From contig OX419755.1 of NCBI GenBank assembly GCA_948567375.1, positions 52,532,291 to 52,596,290 on the forward strand: a stretch of 64,000 nt of DNA. Reading direction: 5' to 3'. Under the pieces are notes generated by a model, which saw nothing but the letters and a program-made list of their open reading frames with translations, searched no databases and was not told the origin of the DNA. The position numbers and the translations under genes were made by a program. Each line of letters starts with the position of its first letter. Position 1 is the first letter of the stretch. This document shows, one piece after another, positions 31,085 through 42,875 of this stretch. Source of the DNA: Lunularia cruciata. Its lineage: Eukaryota; Streptophyta; Marchantiopsida; Lunulariales; Lunulariaceae.

Positions 31085-32229
31085 TTACAACTTGCATAGC
31101 TCATATATCCTAGGTGCGGTAGGGCAGATTTCTCATATAGACTCTATTGGGGCTTAGCCCCATGTTACCTTTTTTGTCTCTCCCTTGTACGGCTTAATGG
31201 GATCTTCCCATCCTTCATTTTTTCTATGTGGTCACCTTTTTCCATTCCTTTTGGTTTTGCTTTATAGACTCTACTCTATTCTATTGTTCTTTGTATGTTG
31301 TTTTGTTTCCTCCTTCCTTCATCTTGTCCTCATCCTTCCTTCTTGCCGGTTCCAGTCTGTTCCACTTCAATTTTGTGCTTTGACATATTCCAGTATGGTA
31401 TATCCAATCTTGCATGGGAAGGGAAGGAAAGCCAAGGCAGAGCAGTTTCAAACCAGGGGTAAGAAATTGTTGTTGATTCCTTTATATCTTTGACTAAACA
31501 ACATTTATTTCATAGTTTAGTTATAGTAGTAGTTAATATAGTTTATTCCTATAGTTTAGTAATAAGTATTGTTTAGTTTAGATTCCTATCTTCTTAGACC
31601 TTCCTACTAGTGAGGCCTTGAGATGGGTGAGTGAAACCCCGAGATGGGCAAGCAAGCCCGCCCCCTATGTAAGTAAAGCCAATTGGCTTAAACCTTGCCC
31701 TAGCAAACACTTTCTTTATACAAGAAATCCTTTACAAGCACGAGCAAACCTGCCAAATTCTGCAGGGAATTTGATTGCATGGTCACATTCTGAACAACTT
31801 TCAGACTTTATTATTTATGTAAAAAAGCTTTAACATGGACATGAAAATCTGAGAACAAATCACAAGGGAGAATTACTATCATTGGCATTAGAACTACAAG
31901 GGATGTAATTAGAGGATAGGGTTACTATAGGACATAACACATACTGGATGGACCTCTATTTCTAAGAGCATTGTGATAATACTCTTGATTTCCTTAGGTA
32001 TTATCCCTTGATGAGATCATTCCAATGTCATTCCATAAAACCAATTTAGATTTTCTTTCCTTTCTTTTTGAATTTCAATTTATTTTTAATTTTTGATTTT
32101 TGCTCAACTTCTATTTTTACTCTTAATTTCTTGATATTGGTCATTTTTTGTACATTAATCTCTGCTACTTTACATCTCTCTTGGCCTCTAACAAATCACT
32201 CTTGAATTTGGTATGGCTTGCCATACCTT
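31085..32229. other. Unclassified intergenic stretch
   Basis: No domain recognised. T/C-rich runs at 31170-31330 give long open frames on the plus strand without protein character. CTATGTAAGTAAAGCCAATT at 31665-31684 and TTTAGTTTAGATTCC repeats look like untranslated or LTR-type sequence but have no partner in the window. Confidence 0.4.
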
Positions 32230-33390
32230 GATTGAAAGAAGACAAAGGAAGAATAACTTTTGAATTTCCTTCAGAGGATTTCCTCCTCTTTCTTGGTCTT
32301 TTCCTCTTGGCTCTCCTTCCCTATCTTGATCTTTCCTCCTTTATCTCATGCTCCTTGTGCTCTTCCTGGAATTTCCTCTTGTGCTCTTGTTGCAACCCCT
32401 CATCTCGTTTGGTCAAAGGAGCAAGAATATCCCCCTCAAAGGACTTTAACCTCTCCTCTTATGAGCTATGGATAGTAAAAAGGAATAGAAGGAGATGTAC
32501 TAAATTGGATACTATAAGCTTGTGCAATTCTTGACAAAGGAGCACCTTCTTTGTAAATTTCTTCCTACTCTTCTATAGTACTTCTTCCTCCCATTTCCTC
32601 CTCTTTGCTCATCCATGCAAAAATGTCTATTTTGTTTCACATCCCCATGTTTATAAGCAAAGGTGGGGAAATTTTTGCTCTTGCCCCCAAACAACACATT
32701 CATTGTATTCAAGAAGGGGCAAAGGTGATTCAACCTTTACTCCACCGGTGTCAAATCAAATTCTATCTCCTTCTCTATTAGGCCCTTGCCAATGTACTAT
32801 CCTTCTAATCTCTAGCTTGCTTATATGATTTCATATACAAGGCCCATTTTTTCTGCAATATCTCTCCATTCATGAACCCTTTTTCATATCTAACCAAGAA
32901 AGTGGCCATATAACTAAATGTTGTAAATGTTGTTTTTTACAAATGCTACCATGTATATGCTTAAAATGCTCAGGTCTTCCAAATAATCAATGATTTGGGA
33001 ATAATGCCACGAGATCATTTGGAACATGTCTTTCATTGCCTTTGCTTTAGTCATAGAAGAGGAAGGATCAGATTGTACATGCGTAGGTGCTGGTGGTGCA
33101 GGTGACATTGACACCATTTGCAATAGATCTCTAAATTCTACAATCTGTAATGTAGAGGGATTGGGTGAAATAGGTGTTAAATCAAGACTAGTCGATACCA
33201 ACATAGGGCCAAAACATCTAAGTGGGGAATGAGAAGGGGAGAGAGATTTGAAAGCGGGTTATTCAGCAGAGAGTTAATGTCCTCTACACTGCTCTAACCT
33301 AAATGCAATTCCTCTAATTTTTCTAATGAATTCTTCAACTCACAAGACAGGCACACACTCAATTTCAAGTTCTACTTAATGTCAAAGCAG
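32230..33390 (-). pseudogene. Decayed possible host coding fragment
   Basis: Minus-strand reading gives protein-like pieces: LKNSLEKLEELHLG near 33340, LVSTSLDLTPISPNPSTLQI then SMSPAPPAPTHVQSDPSSSM (33204-33060), KHGDVKQNRHFCMDEQ (near 32660), and a Lys/Arg/Glu-rich stretch (near 32400-32270). Pro/Ser-rich and basic segments suggest a regulatory protein, but no domain is recognised and stops intervene. It may instead be an unknown element or chance. Confidence 0.3.
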
Positions 33391-33399
33391 ATTGTTATG

Positions 33400-35150
33400 C
33401 TTACTGATGTTGGAGCCATTGACTCACTACGAAGGTCCAAATGCAAACACCAAACTAAGAGAGAAGTGTTGGCGTCATTAATCTAATCTGCTTTCTACCC
33501 AAAAGTATAACACCCAAAGTGTTTAATTTTGAGTTCTCTTGTGCACTCCCTCTTCACCTACTGTGTTCAAAATTGAACTCTAATTTAGACACATGACACA
33601 TGTCAGGCTTTGGCAAGGCTTGTTCTTGCGTTTTGACACGCAGCACTTTACGTAACGTCAATTCGCGAATGCCAAATCCTTCCCGCAAACCCCTAATTCT
33701 GCCCTCTCCTTCAAAATTAAAACCATACGTCACCCCGTACAAAAGTTTGACGGGCATTCATTTTCACGTCAGATTCTTTATGGGTTCCGTAAATTTAAAT
33801 TTTTTTATGGGAAATTCTCGTTACGGTAAAGCTCCCATGTAAACCTTTCTTCAAACCCGCTATTCTCCTCTCACACCCCCATAACAGTTTGCAGGGTCTC
33901 CCCTACACTTCCCGTTGAAATAATTTACAGAAGCTGAAAAGGGCTTCTTGAAACCCCTCTTGTGCCTAAAAAGATTGCCTTTGAAGCAAAATACAGTACG
34001 AAAGAAATAGTCTTTATATTCGCAGAAATATGAATTGCTCAAGATCTCACTCGGGAACCTTCTTTAGCTTGGTTTTGTAGATTAATTACCCACAGCTCAT
34101 GTGTGGACAATTACATAAAAAAGGTTTTACTTTTATAAAGTGACAGTCTCTGAACGAATTATATTATTGTGTTGTAATCATTAAGAAAGAAAGGGAGATG
34201 GAGATGAGGTCATGCTACTGCCATCATGTACATTCACTGTCCGGTCTCATTTTATTTGGCAAATGCTTTGGGACTGAATTTGTCTATGTTTTGTACATGG
34301 ATTCCATGTTCCAAGATTGGTCCTGTCATAAAGTCTATTAAGAAAGTATCTTCTCCTCTATTTGGAGTCGTGGTATTGTAAGTGAACAAGAGTTCAGAAC
34401 TTAGTTTCCAGTATTGAAGGGCTTTTACGCGACAGGAACTACAGAACACCTAGAACTTTGATCTATGAAATGCGATGATTATAGGGTTTTTGTCCATGAT
34501 CAATCATATACTTTGGTGTCTTTGTGGTCAGGAATTGATCTGAGTATGGAAAGGTAGAAAAAATTCTCAGCATTGAGTTACCACGAATGGATAGGGTACA
34601 GCAAAGTCTGTTAGTGGTCTCGCTACACATCAGATTGAATGGCTTAGTACTCGACGCTCTGCTCAAGACTACGAGGATTGAAGAATGATCGGAAAAAAAC
34701 TCTTACATAAATAGATGAAGCATTAACGTTCAGTATATTCTGCAGAACCTGCGATAGATACATTATCCTTACTGCAATTCCGTCCCAGATACATATTATC
34801 CAGGAGCTGGATGTTCTCATGATAGTCAGGGACTCTGTTACTGGTGCTATATGTAATACGATAGATATGATATGTCGACCAATATCTAACAAAGAACGAG
34901 TATTATACCGATAAATAGATCGAGCTATATTCGACACAGAACAGAACACGTTCCTGTATAGATTGATGGATACATCGAGATAATTCTCATACAAAACGGA
35001 AAAACATCATCCAATTTCGTCCCCTGTTGCAGTCAAAATGCATACGTTGCATAGTTTCTAGGCAACAATCGTCGAGAAGCTGTACCAATCCAGTAGAAAC
35101 CTAACATTCCTGACGTATCTCCAGAATAGGAAATGATCAGTGACGGAAGT
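33400..35150. other. Unique intergenic DNA, richer in CpG
   Basis: Base composition differs from the retrotransposon blocks, with CG dinucleotides clearly more frequent (for example TACGTAACGTCAATTCGCGA near 33650). I recognise no element or gene. Minus-strand open stretches at 33860-34042 and 34644-34994 show no protein signature. Confidence 0.45.
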
Positions 35151-35321
35151 CAGAGTTTATAGACAAAAAGAGAGAATTTAGTCTTCTCTAGGAAGGAATT
35201 GAAGATCCAAGGAGTCTCGTTGAGCAGACACAGGGAGTCTAATCGTTTCCCTCGACAGCTGAAACTTGACCATATAGGAGCGAAATCAAGATGGGAGACG
35301 TGACAATTTACGTGTAGAAAT

Positions 35322-35747
35322 CTACTTGAACTGTCCGAGTAGAACGTTCCTGCCTGACTTGTCAGAGAACCACACTTGAGTCGCACCGGGAGACTTTGTG
35401 ACGATTGACAAAATGTTTGCATTGTTGGATGCGTCCAGCTGACCAAACCATAGTTTCCTTTCTACCTTGCGTCCTAGAGAATCGGTAATCTCGAGGTAAC
35501 TCTGTTGGAATGCGTCATCCCTACCGTAAACATCAGCAGCCTTTGGGCCAAGCGTGAAGAATCTCTGGGGGCTCTTCGGAACACATTCAGGCGAGGTACA
35601 GAAGTGCAAGTCCAGCTTGAGATCACTTAGATTGGTTACATAAACCCTCCATACGTCAAAAGTTGTTTGGACCTGCGCTGAAGCTGACTGACCTAGCACA
35701 AGAAGCACCAGCATCAGTGGAAGAAACTGAAATTTCTTCATCGTCAT
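35322..35747 (-). CDS. Small secreted protein, family not recognised
   Basis: An intact 141-codon frame from ATG (35747) to TAG (35324-35322). Residues 1-24 form a classic signal peptide: basic MKK start, Leu/Val-rich core (FLPLMLVLLVLG) and an A-S-A cleavage site before Gln25. The mature part (about 117 residues) has only two cysteines, Cys50 and Cys55 (HFCTSPEC), and alternates short hydrophobic strands with polar turns (WRVYVTNL, SYLEITDSLGR, KLWFGQLD, TQVWFSDKSGRNVLLGQF), so a beta-rich extracellular domain is likely. It recalls in layout small secreted plant proteins but lacks the usual cysteine patterns of defensins, thaumatins or S1-type proteins. The start may instead be Met3 (35741), since the TATA box lies very close. 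Single exon as read. Export to the apoplast is inferred, function unknown. Confidence 0.75.
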   Translation of the reverse strand: MTMKKFQFLPLMLVLLVLGQSASAQVQTTFDVWRVYVTNLSDLKLDLHFCTSPECVPKSPQRFFTLGPKAADVYGRDDAFQQSYLEITDSLGRKVERKLWFGQLDASNNANILSIVTKSPGATQVWFSDKSGRNVLLGQFK

Positions 35748-35775
35748 GACTTGATGGGATCAATTGTCTAAAATT

Positions 35776-35784
35776 GTATATAAA
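35776..35784 (-). promoter_or_regulatory. TATA box of the secreted-protein gene
   Basis: TTTATATAC on the minus strand lies about 29 bases upstream of the first ATG. Plant transcripts start some 30 bases below the TATA box, so the leader would be very short, or the second ATG (35741) is used, or another promoter lies further up. Confidence 0.5.
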
Positions 35785-35984
35785 GATGAGGCAGGCAAGC
35801 TCTTTGATTTATAATCTCGTTACGGCCCACTCGACTTGTAAACTTTACATCCACGACACTCGAAGGGCCATTGTACAATCGTCGGAACAGGAATCGTATC
35901 TTTTTTCCATTCTCAGCTCTAAAACTCCGGAGTTGCGTGAATACTATCCAATCCTTCTCTGACACGTTAATGACTAAAACCAAA

Positions 35985-37030
35985 CCGCGTCTCCTACTGT
36001 ACTACTGGATTTACTGTATAGCTAGAGAGTGCACCATACGCAATTTGCACGACCAGTAGCAGGTCATTAACCGAGACGGAACGGTCTTACCTGAGGAAAT
36101 GCGAATTACTCCTGCGTTGACTCGAGACCTTCAATCAGACAGCTTCATAAATATGGGAATGAAGTCAACTGCGTAAAATGCTGTCAAATGTTTACTCTTG
36201 TAGTCGAGCGACGTTGAAGATGGGACAAGGACGAAATAAGCCTTGTCATGGTCATGCAGAAGTCAATCGGCAAACAATCACTCCTTCATTCCTCCTTTGC
36301 CTGGTGTCAATCCTTCCCTAGTCTCCATTTGTCAAAATTGCAGAGCGCAACCAAATGCTGTACATGCTATCAGTCATTGGGTCCGAGTCAACTATTGTTG
36401 TCATTGTAGGCGGGGCGGGGTTTCTCTGTTATAAAATATATGACAATGAGTGTTTTCACGTTCGAAAAGACAAGCTGTTTCTCTCGGCCTGTGGATAAGA
36501 GCTGCGGCCACGTCGCCGAGCATTCCCATATTTCCCATAGAGCGTCATGTTCATGCCTTGACTCCCAGTAGAACAACAACAGACTGATTATGGGCACGAT
36601 CACATTCCGAGCAGAGAATCAACCGAGTCAAAGAGCAAATAAATGCGCAGCAACTTCAAGATTCTTTGCAAGAATGCCAAATTCTTACTTCCACTTGTTC
36701 ATGCACATATGGTGGAGGTACAGTTACTCGTCTAGCATATTCTTGAGGAGAATTTGCGACATCGTTTGGCATCCATCACTCAATTCCGGTAGAATTTGAC
36801 TTTGCTAGTGCAGCGCCTCACCCGAAGTTGACTATGTTACATCTGTAAGTTGAACCTAACTTTTCTCAAGCATACTCTCGGAAAGAATGGGGTTAATGGA
36901 GCGATAAGAGCATTTATGAAGTTCATTCGATTTGTCATGCAGTCCATTCATTCAGCTTCTAAATTCCCAGACCTTCAAGGCTTATTACTTCAGACTACAT
37001 GTATGTAACCAAATATTCATATTATATAAT
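35985..37030. other. Upstream unique DNA
   Basis: CpG-containing, non-repetitive within the window, and upstream of the secreted-protein gene. No coding region could be supported. It may hold distal promoter elements. Confidence 0.4.
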
Positions 37031-37060
37031 AACCCACACAAACTCTCGTTTGTGTGGGTT
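37031..37060. repeat. Perfect 13-bp inverted repeat (hairpin)
   Basis: AACCCACACAAAC, a 4-base loop TCTC, then GTTTGTGTGGGTT. The arms are perfectly complementary. Confidence 0.9.
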
Positions 37061-37131
37061 ATGTAAATTTAGGTTGATATCACCGAAACTCTCGTTTGTG
37101 TGGGTTATGTACATTTAGGTTGATATCACCG
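37040..37131. repeat. 46-bp tandem duplication, two copies
   Basis: The unit starting AAACTCTCGTTTGTGTGGGT and ending GATATCACCG occurs at 37040-37085 and 37086-37131 with one difference (TGTAAATTT against TGTACATTT). Its first copy includes the right arm of the hairpin. Confidence 0.92.
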
Positions 37132-39085
37132 TATTTAACCACAGAATTTTGAAACCCCTATGAAAAAAATCAAAGTTTTCTTCGTTTACAAAAAACAGAG
37201 AAAAGTTCCCGTTTTCACCTTCCATCTGTATCGGAGCTTGGAATTCGTTTGAGTACCTTCATTTGTATGGATGCCTTCAGTTGAGGGAGGCCCAAAGCTG
37301 ACTTTGGAATCATTTCCCCGTACAGAGAGCGTAACCTTTGGCTCATTACCCTGAGTAACAAAACCCCACTCGGATGCAGTAACGCCCATTTCTCGTTTCG
37401 TCAGGTGAGCCCTGCCGGAGTGGATTCTTGGGTCCTTACATGCTAGATACCAGAGTTCTCATCGTATTTCGACGATGCAAGTTTAGTGACAGATGAAGAA
37501 GGCCACTTTGCTGGATTTTGGCCCCTCTCCTCCGAGCGCTGTTCATGTAACCGAGCAAGATATATACACCCGAACTAAGAGTAAAACTTCAGTAAAACTT
37601 CATGCAAAACTTCGGCACCATAATAAAGCAAAGAACAGGGGCCACCATATAAAACAACATATATAGAAAACATATACATATAGGAAAATAATTCAAAGTT
37701 ATCTACTAAGCAATTGTGTGATATAGGTCCTCCAATTATATGGTATATCTGGTATGATCCTAAACATGAAGGGAGCTTTTATTGCAGTCCCTTGTTTATA
37801 AAGACCCAATGCTTGAGAGCATTATAAAGTGCCTGAGACTCTATGTCTGAAATATGAGTAAATATGAGGTAAGCATGGTTGGAAAGACAACCATAGCTCT
37901 TCTACTTTGCATTTATAGGAAACTCATGCTGTCATTTGAAAGAGACCATCAAAATAGTACCGAAGATATGCAAAAATCTCTAAAGGAAGGTTTACGAAGA
38001 CATCAAAGGATAGCCATGGTGCATAATGGTTTTCTTAACCTCTAGTGGCAATAATCACTATTCCTCCTTCTTGGATGCTTGCTCGTGCCAAATTCTGTGC
38101 TTGTAGGAGTTGGCAACCACTACATCAAATGTAATACATCATTTATATTTGAAAGTAATTATATTTGCTCTCACATACAAAGGAGGTGGTCCAAGCAAGT
38201 CCAACCACCACTCAATTTTTACTGGGGATAATATAAATCATAGGATCTAAGTCATTATGTCTTGGATAGCATCAGGAACTCTAGTGTGCTCTCTAAGAAA
38301 AGTGCATCATAAAATATATCTATCATGTGTGTTGTATAGAGATACACAAGTACATTGGTTTGGATTAAAGTAGTGGGTGTGGTAAACTCAATAGAAAACT
38401 AAGTGTCATAATAAACTCCTTGGATTTAAGCAAAAGCACTCAATCAAAAGGGAAAGTATAAAACCAAGCTCTTGAATCTCACCATCCATCAATCTTAGCT
38501 CCATCAAGTAAGCATGCATCATCAAAAATGCTAATAAGGGTATGATTGTGCATACACTCACTATTATCTGCTTGAATCCTCCTAAGGTCTAAGAATAAGA
38601 ATTCTATGAAACCAATGAATGGAGCAAAACAAACATATGATTATAAAACATGTGTTTGTAATAGGTACTAAAAGAAATAGGCAATCATGGTGCAAGAACC
38701 TATCTATTAGCAGATAGCCACTATATCCCATGCTCCAAATTTTTTTTATTGTGCAATAGCCTCTTAAATGCTGGGATCATATCCTCCTTGCAATGGGAAG
38801 AGCTATTTACTTCCTACATCATTCATCTAATAATTGTAGGAGCACATAGCCCTAACAAAGTAGAGAAGGTTTACCATATGGTATAATCAAATATGCATAG
38901 ATCTGGTAGGAGTACATTTGGAGGTGGATAAGTACATGTAAAGTAGGAAGCTATACATGCTATTTACCTAGAGAGCTCTAGGTACATAGCATGTGGTCAA
39001 AATAGAGTAGACCACTTGTGTTTTCCCAAATGGGGGAGTAAATGAGCATAAGCTATAGCTTAGACCAAAGTGTCTGAGATGAGTT
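37132..39085. other. Intergenic DNA without recognisable genes
   Basis: From about 37600 the base composition becomes AT-rich again. The short frame at 37854-38045 has no family features. No element ends could be set. Confidence 0.4.
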
Positions 39086-40007
39086 ATAACACCAGGGTGC
39101 ATATTTGTCATTGGTAATATTCTAGTGATTTTGAAGATAGTCAAAGCTACCTAAATCTAGTAATAACTAAGTTAGAGGTATCTTAACTAAGTTAGTATGG
39201 CTAACGAAGGAGAGGGATCCAATATTTTATTGTTGTACTCAATAGGAACTCAAGTGAATTTTTAATTATAGTATATTAGAGGGTGATCTCTTCCAAAAAA
39301 AAAATATTAGAATGGTACCCTTTAGGAAATATTAGATTGGTACTTCCGTCTTTGACTTTGCATAGTCAGATTAACATGGCATATAGGACGTGTTGAATTA
39401 CTATTGGTTCAACCAAGTTAGGTGACCTTTGGTAGTAGAGGTAGGTCAAGTTGGGTAGATTTGACTTGACCTGAGAATATATTACAATTTATAACTAGGA
39501 GGATGGCCTAGATTCCTTAGGAATATGCTCAAGAGCTTCTAAAAGGAGGCATGTGAGGCCAAAACCAATGTGGTGTTTCATTGATCAAGGACTCCTTATC
39601 TAGGGTAATTTGGGAAAAGTAGGGATTGTACAAACTTACCAAGTTACTTATTACAATAATTTTGGTCAGTATATAAGGAGAGGCTCACAAGGAAAAGAAA
39701 TCAATTCCTTAAGAGAGCTTAGATCATGGAATTAGTCAAGACAATGAAGCAATGTGAGTACTACCTATATTCACTAAGTAAAGAATGAGATTTTCTACTT
39801 GGGAATGCTACGGTTGTGATGTTGATCTTAAAAGAACCTCTAATTCTAAGGGAATATGAGAGATTTAGGGTGTGAACTAGAGAGTTCTTTTTTCAGTTAT
39901 TATCCATGATTGTGCTCAATACCACTTTTTTCTTCCTTCTAGCACATGGTGCATATATAAGCTGCTGTTAGAGGTATCTCTTGGGTGAGAGATAGGCCTA
40001 AAAATAT
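39086..40007 (+). repeat. Possible diverged LTR related to the E/F/G family
   Basis: It begins TTATAACACCAGGGTGCATA and ends near GGTATCTCTTGGGTGAGAGATAGGCC, echoing TGTAACACCCATTTGTGCAT and GGTTCATCTTGAGTGAGAGACAGGCC of the known LTR. In between are analogous spots: TCAAGGACTCCTTATCTAGG, TTACCAAGTTACTTATTAC, CAGTATATAAGGAG (TATA-like) and ACATGGTGCATATATAAG. It is longer (about 920 bp) and far diverged. Confidence 0.4.
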
Positions 40008-40149
40008 TTCTATTTGAAAAATCATCCCTTCTTAGGGTCAAGCATAAAACCTTCAGACCCTTTAGTCAAAACTAGAACCCTAATGAGAAGTCCAAAGGAG
40101 TGAGTATTTCTTGTGGACTCAAAATATTACATTTACACATTTCTACTCA

Positions 40150-40720
40150 TAAACCTAACATATCTAGGCTAAATGCAAAGGTAATAAAATTTCAAACTAC
40201 ATCTTCCAAAGAGCATAATATGTGGGTATCATCTTAAATTGAAAGAGAGAGGTATGTTGGAAAAGTGGATACAACCTCTCTCAAAGTAGTGAAGTAAGCT
40301 ATTGCAAATAGAAGCACACCTAAGGGATCTCCCTAGCATATGTCCTCACCAGATATTCAATATAAGAAATCCCTTGTGGTAATATGGTGACTATAAAAAC
40401 AAAGGTATCTTTCTAGCACAAAAGGTATGAAAAAATATTATTAAGGAATGGATTTAGTCCCTTGTTGAGCAAAGAGCCTAAAACAAAGCCAAGAAAGAAC
40501 CATATTGAAAGCACTTGAGACATCAACTTATATAACCATCCAACCAGGATGAAGGTCCAAGGATGCTCAAATGCAAACAATTCTCAACTCAAAATCTCTA
40601 AGAGTAGTCATACCAAACTTATGTGGAGACAAAAAGGATCAAAAATAATGTTAAACTTGTAAATAAATGTTATCTGAGACTAAATATAAGAAAACAATGG
40701 TACAATCCCTACTTTTCTAG
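40150..40720 (-). pseudogene. Non-LTR-type reverse transcriptase fragment
   Basis: On the minus strand, frame-shifted blocks match a plant reverse transcriptase type lacking LTRs: ISLVWLLL (HQFGV-like), an LHPGWVV..DV-like block (FILVGWLYKLMSQVLSIWFF), GDPLGVLLFAIAYF at about 40335-40290, and DDTHIL with the catalytic Asp pair near 40230. The order and the spacing between GDPLG and DD fit RT motifs B' and C. Stops make it a relic. Confidence 0.55.
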
Positions 40721-41309
40721 ATAAACTTGATCAATGGTAGGTATGTGCTGAAAAAGTCGATGATAAGATCTACTCCTATATCATGGGTAAGGTGCATGTG
40801 GTGCTAAATGTAAAGTATTGTGTATGATAGTCCTTTTAAGTATTTATTTCAAAGAAAAAATAGGTGGAATTGTAAGTAGTACTACTAAAAGTATCCCAAA
40901 CATATAAGGAGAAAAATGGTGGAACATATTATAACATTAACAACAAACCAAAAAAAGGAATATAAGGTGAAACCAATTTAAGAATAACAAACAAAAAATT
41001 AATGTGAGAAGGGCCTATTGATAACCAAAGGAATCACCATTTGTCCAAACACATCTCTACCCTTAAGTCCAATCACCACTAAAAAACTAGCCGAACACTC
41101 ACAACATCTAACATAGCTCCAATGGCATTCACAATTTAGGCTCCACTCAGCTCTAACTCAAATCCAAACACCACTAGAACTTGAAATTTTCTTGCCACCC
41201 TAAACACAATATTCAATCACACATACCTAACCAACTCCAATTGCATAATCTTAACCACAAAACTCTACTACTACAAAACCTTTTAAAATACAAGATGCCA
41301 TTGTATAGC

Positions 41310-42130
41310 CTTGACTTCATTCACCAAAATATCACCATAAAGAGCTTGTGGTTCAAGAAGTTAATATGGAGCTCAAAATTTTGGGCTATAGCAACAACAA
41401 CTAGATACTATAAGCTTATTAAGAATCCCTTGGGTCTTCTTATCCTTTATCAGCCTTGTATGTTTTTAAATTGACTTGGACAACAACACATATTCAAAGG
41501 TGAATATTCATAAATGGAATTGGAGTTGCCCAAGTTGTCTTAGCTCATATTTGCATCATATGCTTGAATCATTCACCAAACCAAGGAATTGTAGTTGCCT
41601 TAGTTATATTTGAATCATTTGCTTGAATCATTCACCAAAAAATTCATTCTATTGGCACATTTGTGGAGAGTAGAGTGAATAACAACATCATGGTATATCC
41701 ATGGTATATATCAAGCATCTCTATCTAGAATAAGCAATAGAAAATGTAAACTACATAAATTGCTCAAGCATTTAGATCCTTGAAGCTATGGAAAGTCATA
41801 TCAAAGCTACGATGCTTGATATTTTGAGAGGTTAACTTCTGCGCATTATCTTAGTGTCCCATGACTTCATTTACTAATATTTCACCAAAGAGACCTATAT
41901 GGTTTAGAAACTTGAATGGGGCTTATAATGTGTGGTTATAATAGCAACAACAACTATAGGACGTGAACATGGTGAAGATTTCTTGGGTCTTCTTATACCT
42001 TGTTGAGATTTTTATCTTTTCAATTTCACTTGGATGACAATATATTTTCAAAAGCATTGAATATTTTGTACATGTATAGCTTGCCATAGCTTGCTTTCTT
42101 AAATTGCTTGCCATAGCTTGCTAAGCTCCA
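41310..42130. repeat. Direct repeats, about 200 bp, plus small tandem repeats
   Basis: 41310-41510 and 41860-42060 share TTCATT..ACCAAA, AGCAACAACAACTA, CTTGGGTCTTCTTAT and TTGG.....ACAA.A.ATATTCAAA in the same order. A tandem of GCTTGAATCATTCACCAAA occurs at about 41565 and 41617, and TTGCCATAGCTTGCT is repeated near 42080 and 42108. Confidence 0.6.
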
Positions 42131-42817
42131 TAGCTCACAAATTCTTGCTTCAAATGGGATGCATAAAGCATCTGGCCTTTTATGTTGGTTTTTTTTGTGA
42201 TTTGGTAGTACTTGCCATTGACTTCCTTTCCAACCATTATTTAAATCTTACTATGTGTTATTGAGGTGCACTCCTGAATAACTTGGATTTTTTTATATTG
42301 ATAACATATGCTCTACCTTTTATTTGCTTATGATAATATTATTTTAATGGAAATAGGCTAAGATTTCCTTAAAAATTAGACTAAATTGTATAAAATATGA
42401 CAGTGCTTGGACTTAAGTCAAGGTGATTATATAAAAACTTGTGTAAAAAATGTATAAACTAGTTTTAAAAATGGTATATCTATTTCATTGAAAAAGTAGG
42501 AAGTCAATAGAAGATATGAAGAGAATCTCATTTTGGAAATGTTAATATAAGGAAAGATAGATGAGATCTAGATGGTTCAATCTACCCAAAGAGAAAAGAA
42601 TTCAGAAACAAGAGAACTGATTTTTAACTTTTGTCCAAAATGATATCTTCATCTCATAAAAAAATGCAAGAAGTCCATGAAGTGCATGGCCTAACAAGAA
42701 GATGAAAATAATTAAAATTTTAAGGATTTGAATAAGGAAAGATAGATCAAGTTAAAATGGAGAAGAAAGCTTGAAATGATATAAGCATCTACAAAGAGGA
42801 ATTCAAACAAATATTAG

Positions 42818-42820
<3 letters not shown>

Positions 42821-42872
<52 letters not shown>
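42821..42872. repeat. (TA)26 microsatellite
   Basis: 52 bases of uninterrupted TA. A shorter AT run lies at about 43796-43814. Confidence 0.97.

Positions 42873-42875
<3 letters not shown>

Noticed and set aside
31185-31493. Hydrophobic 102-codon plus-strand frame
   Set aside because: T-rich low-complexity sequence yields Phe/Leu runs in any frame; no start context or domain.
34644-34994. 116-codon minus-strand frame in the unique region
   Set aside because: No domain, signal peptide or composition bias typical of protein; length is possible by chance in this sequence.
35768-35983. Minus-strand frame just upstream of the secreted-protein gene
   Set aside because: It covers the TATA box and promoter of that gene and has no family features.
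37854-38045. Short plus-strand frame as a host gene
   Set aside because: No recognisable features, in AT-rich decayed DNA, no promoter signal.
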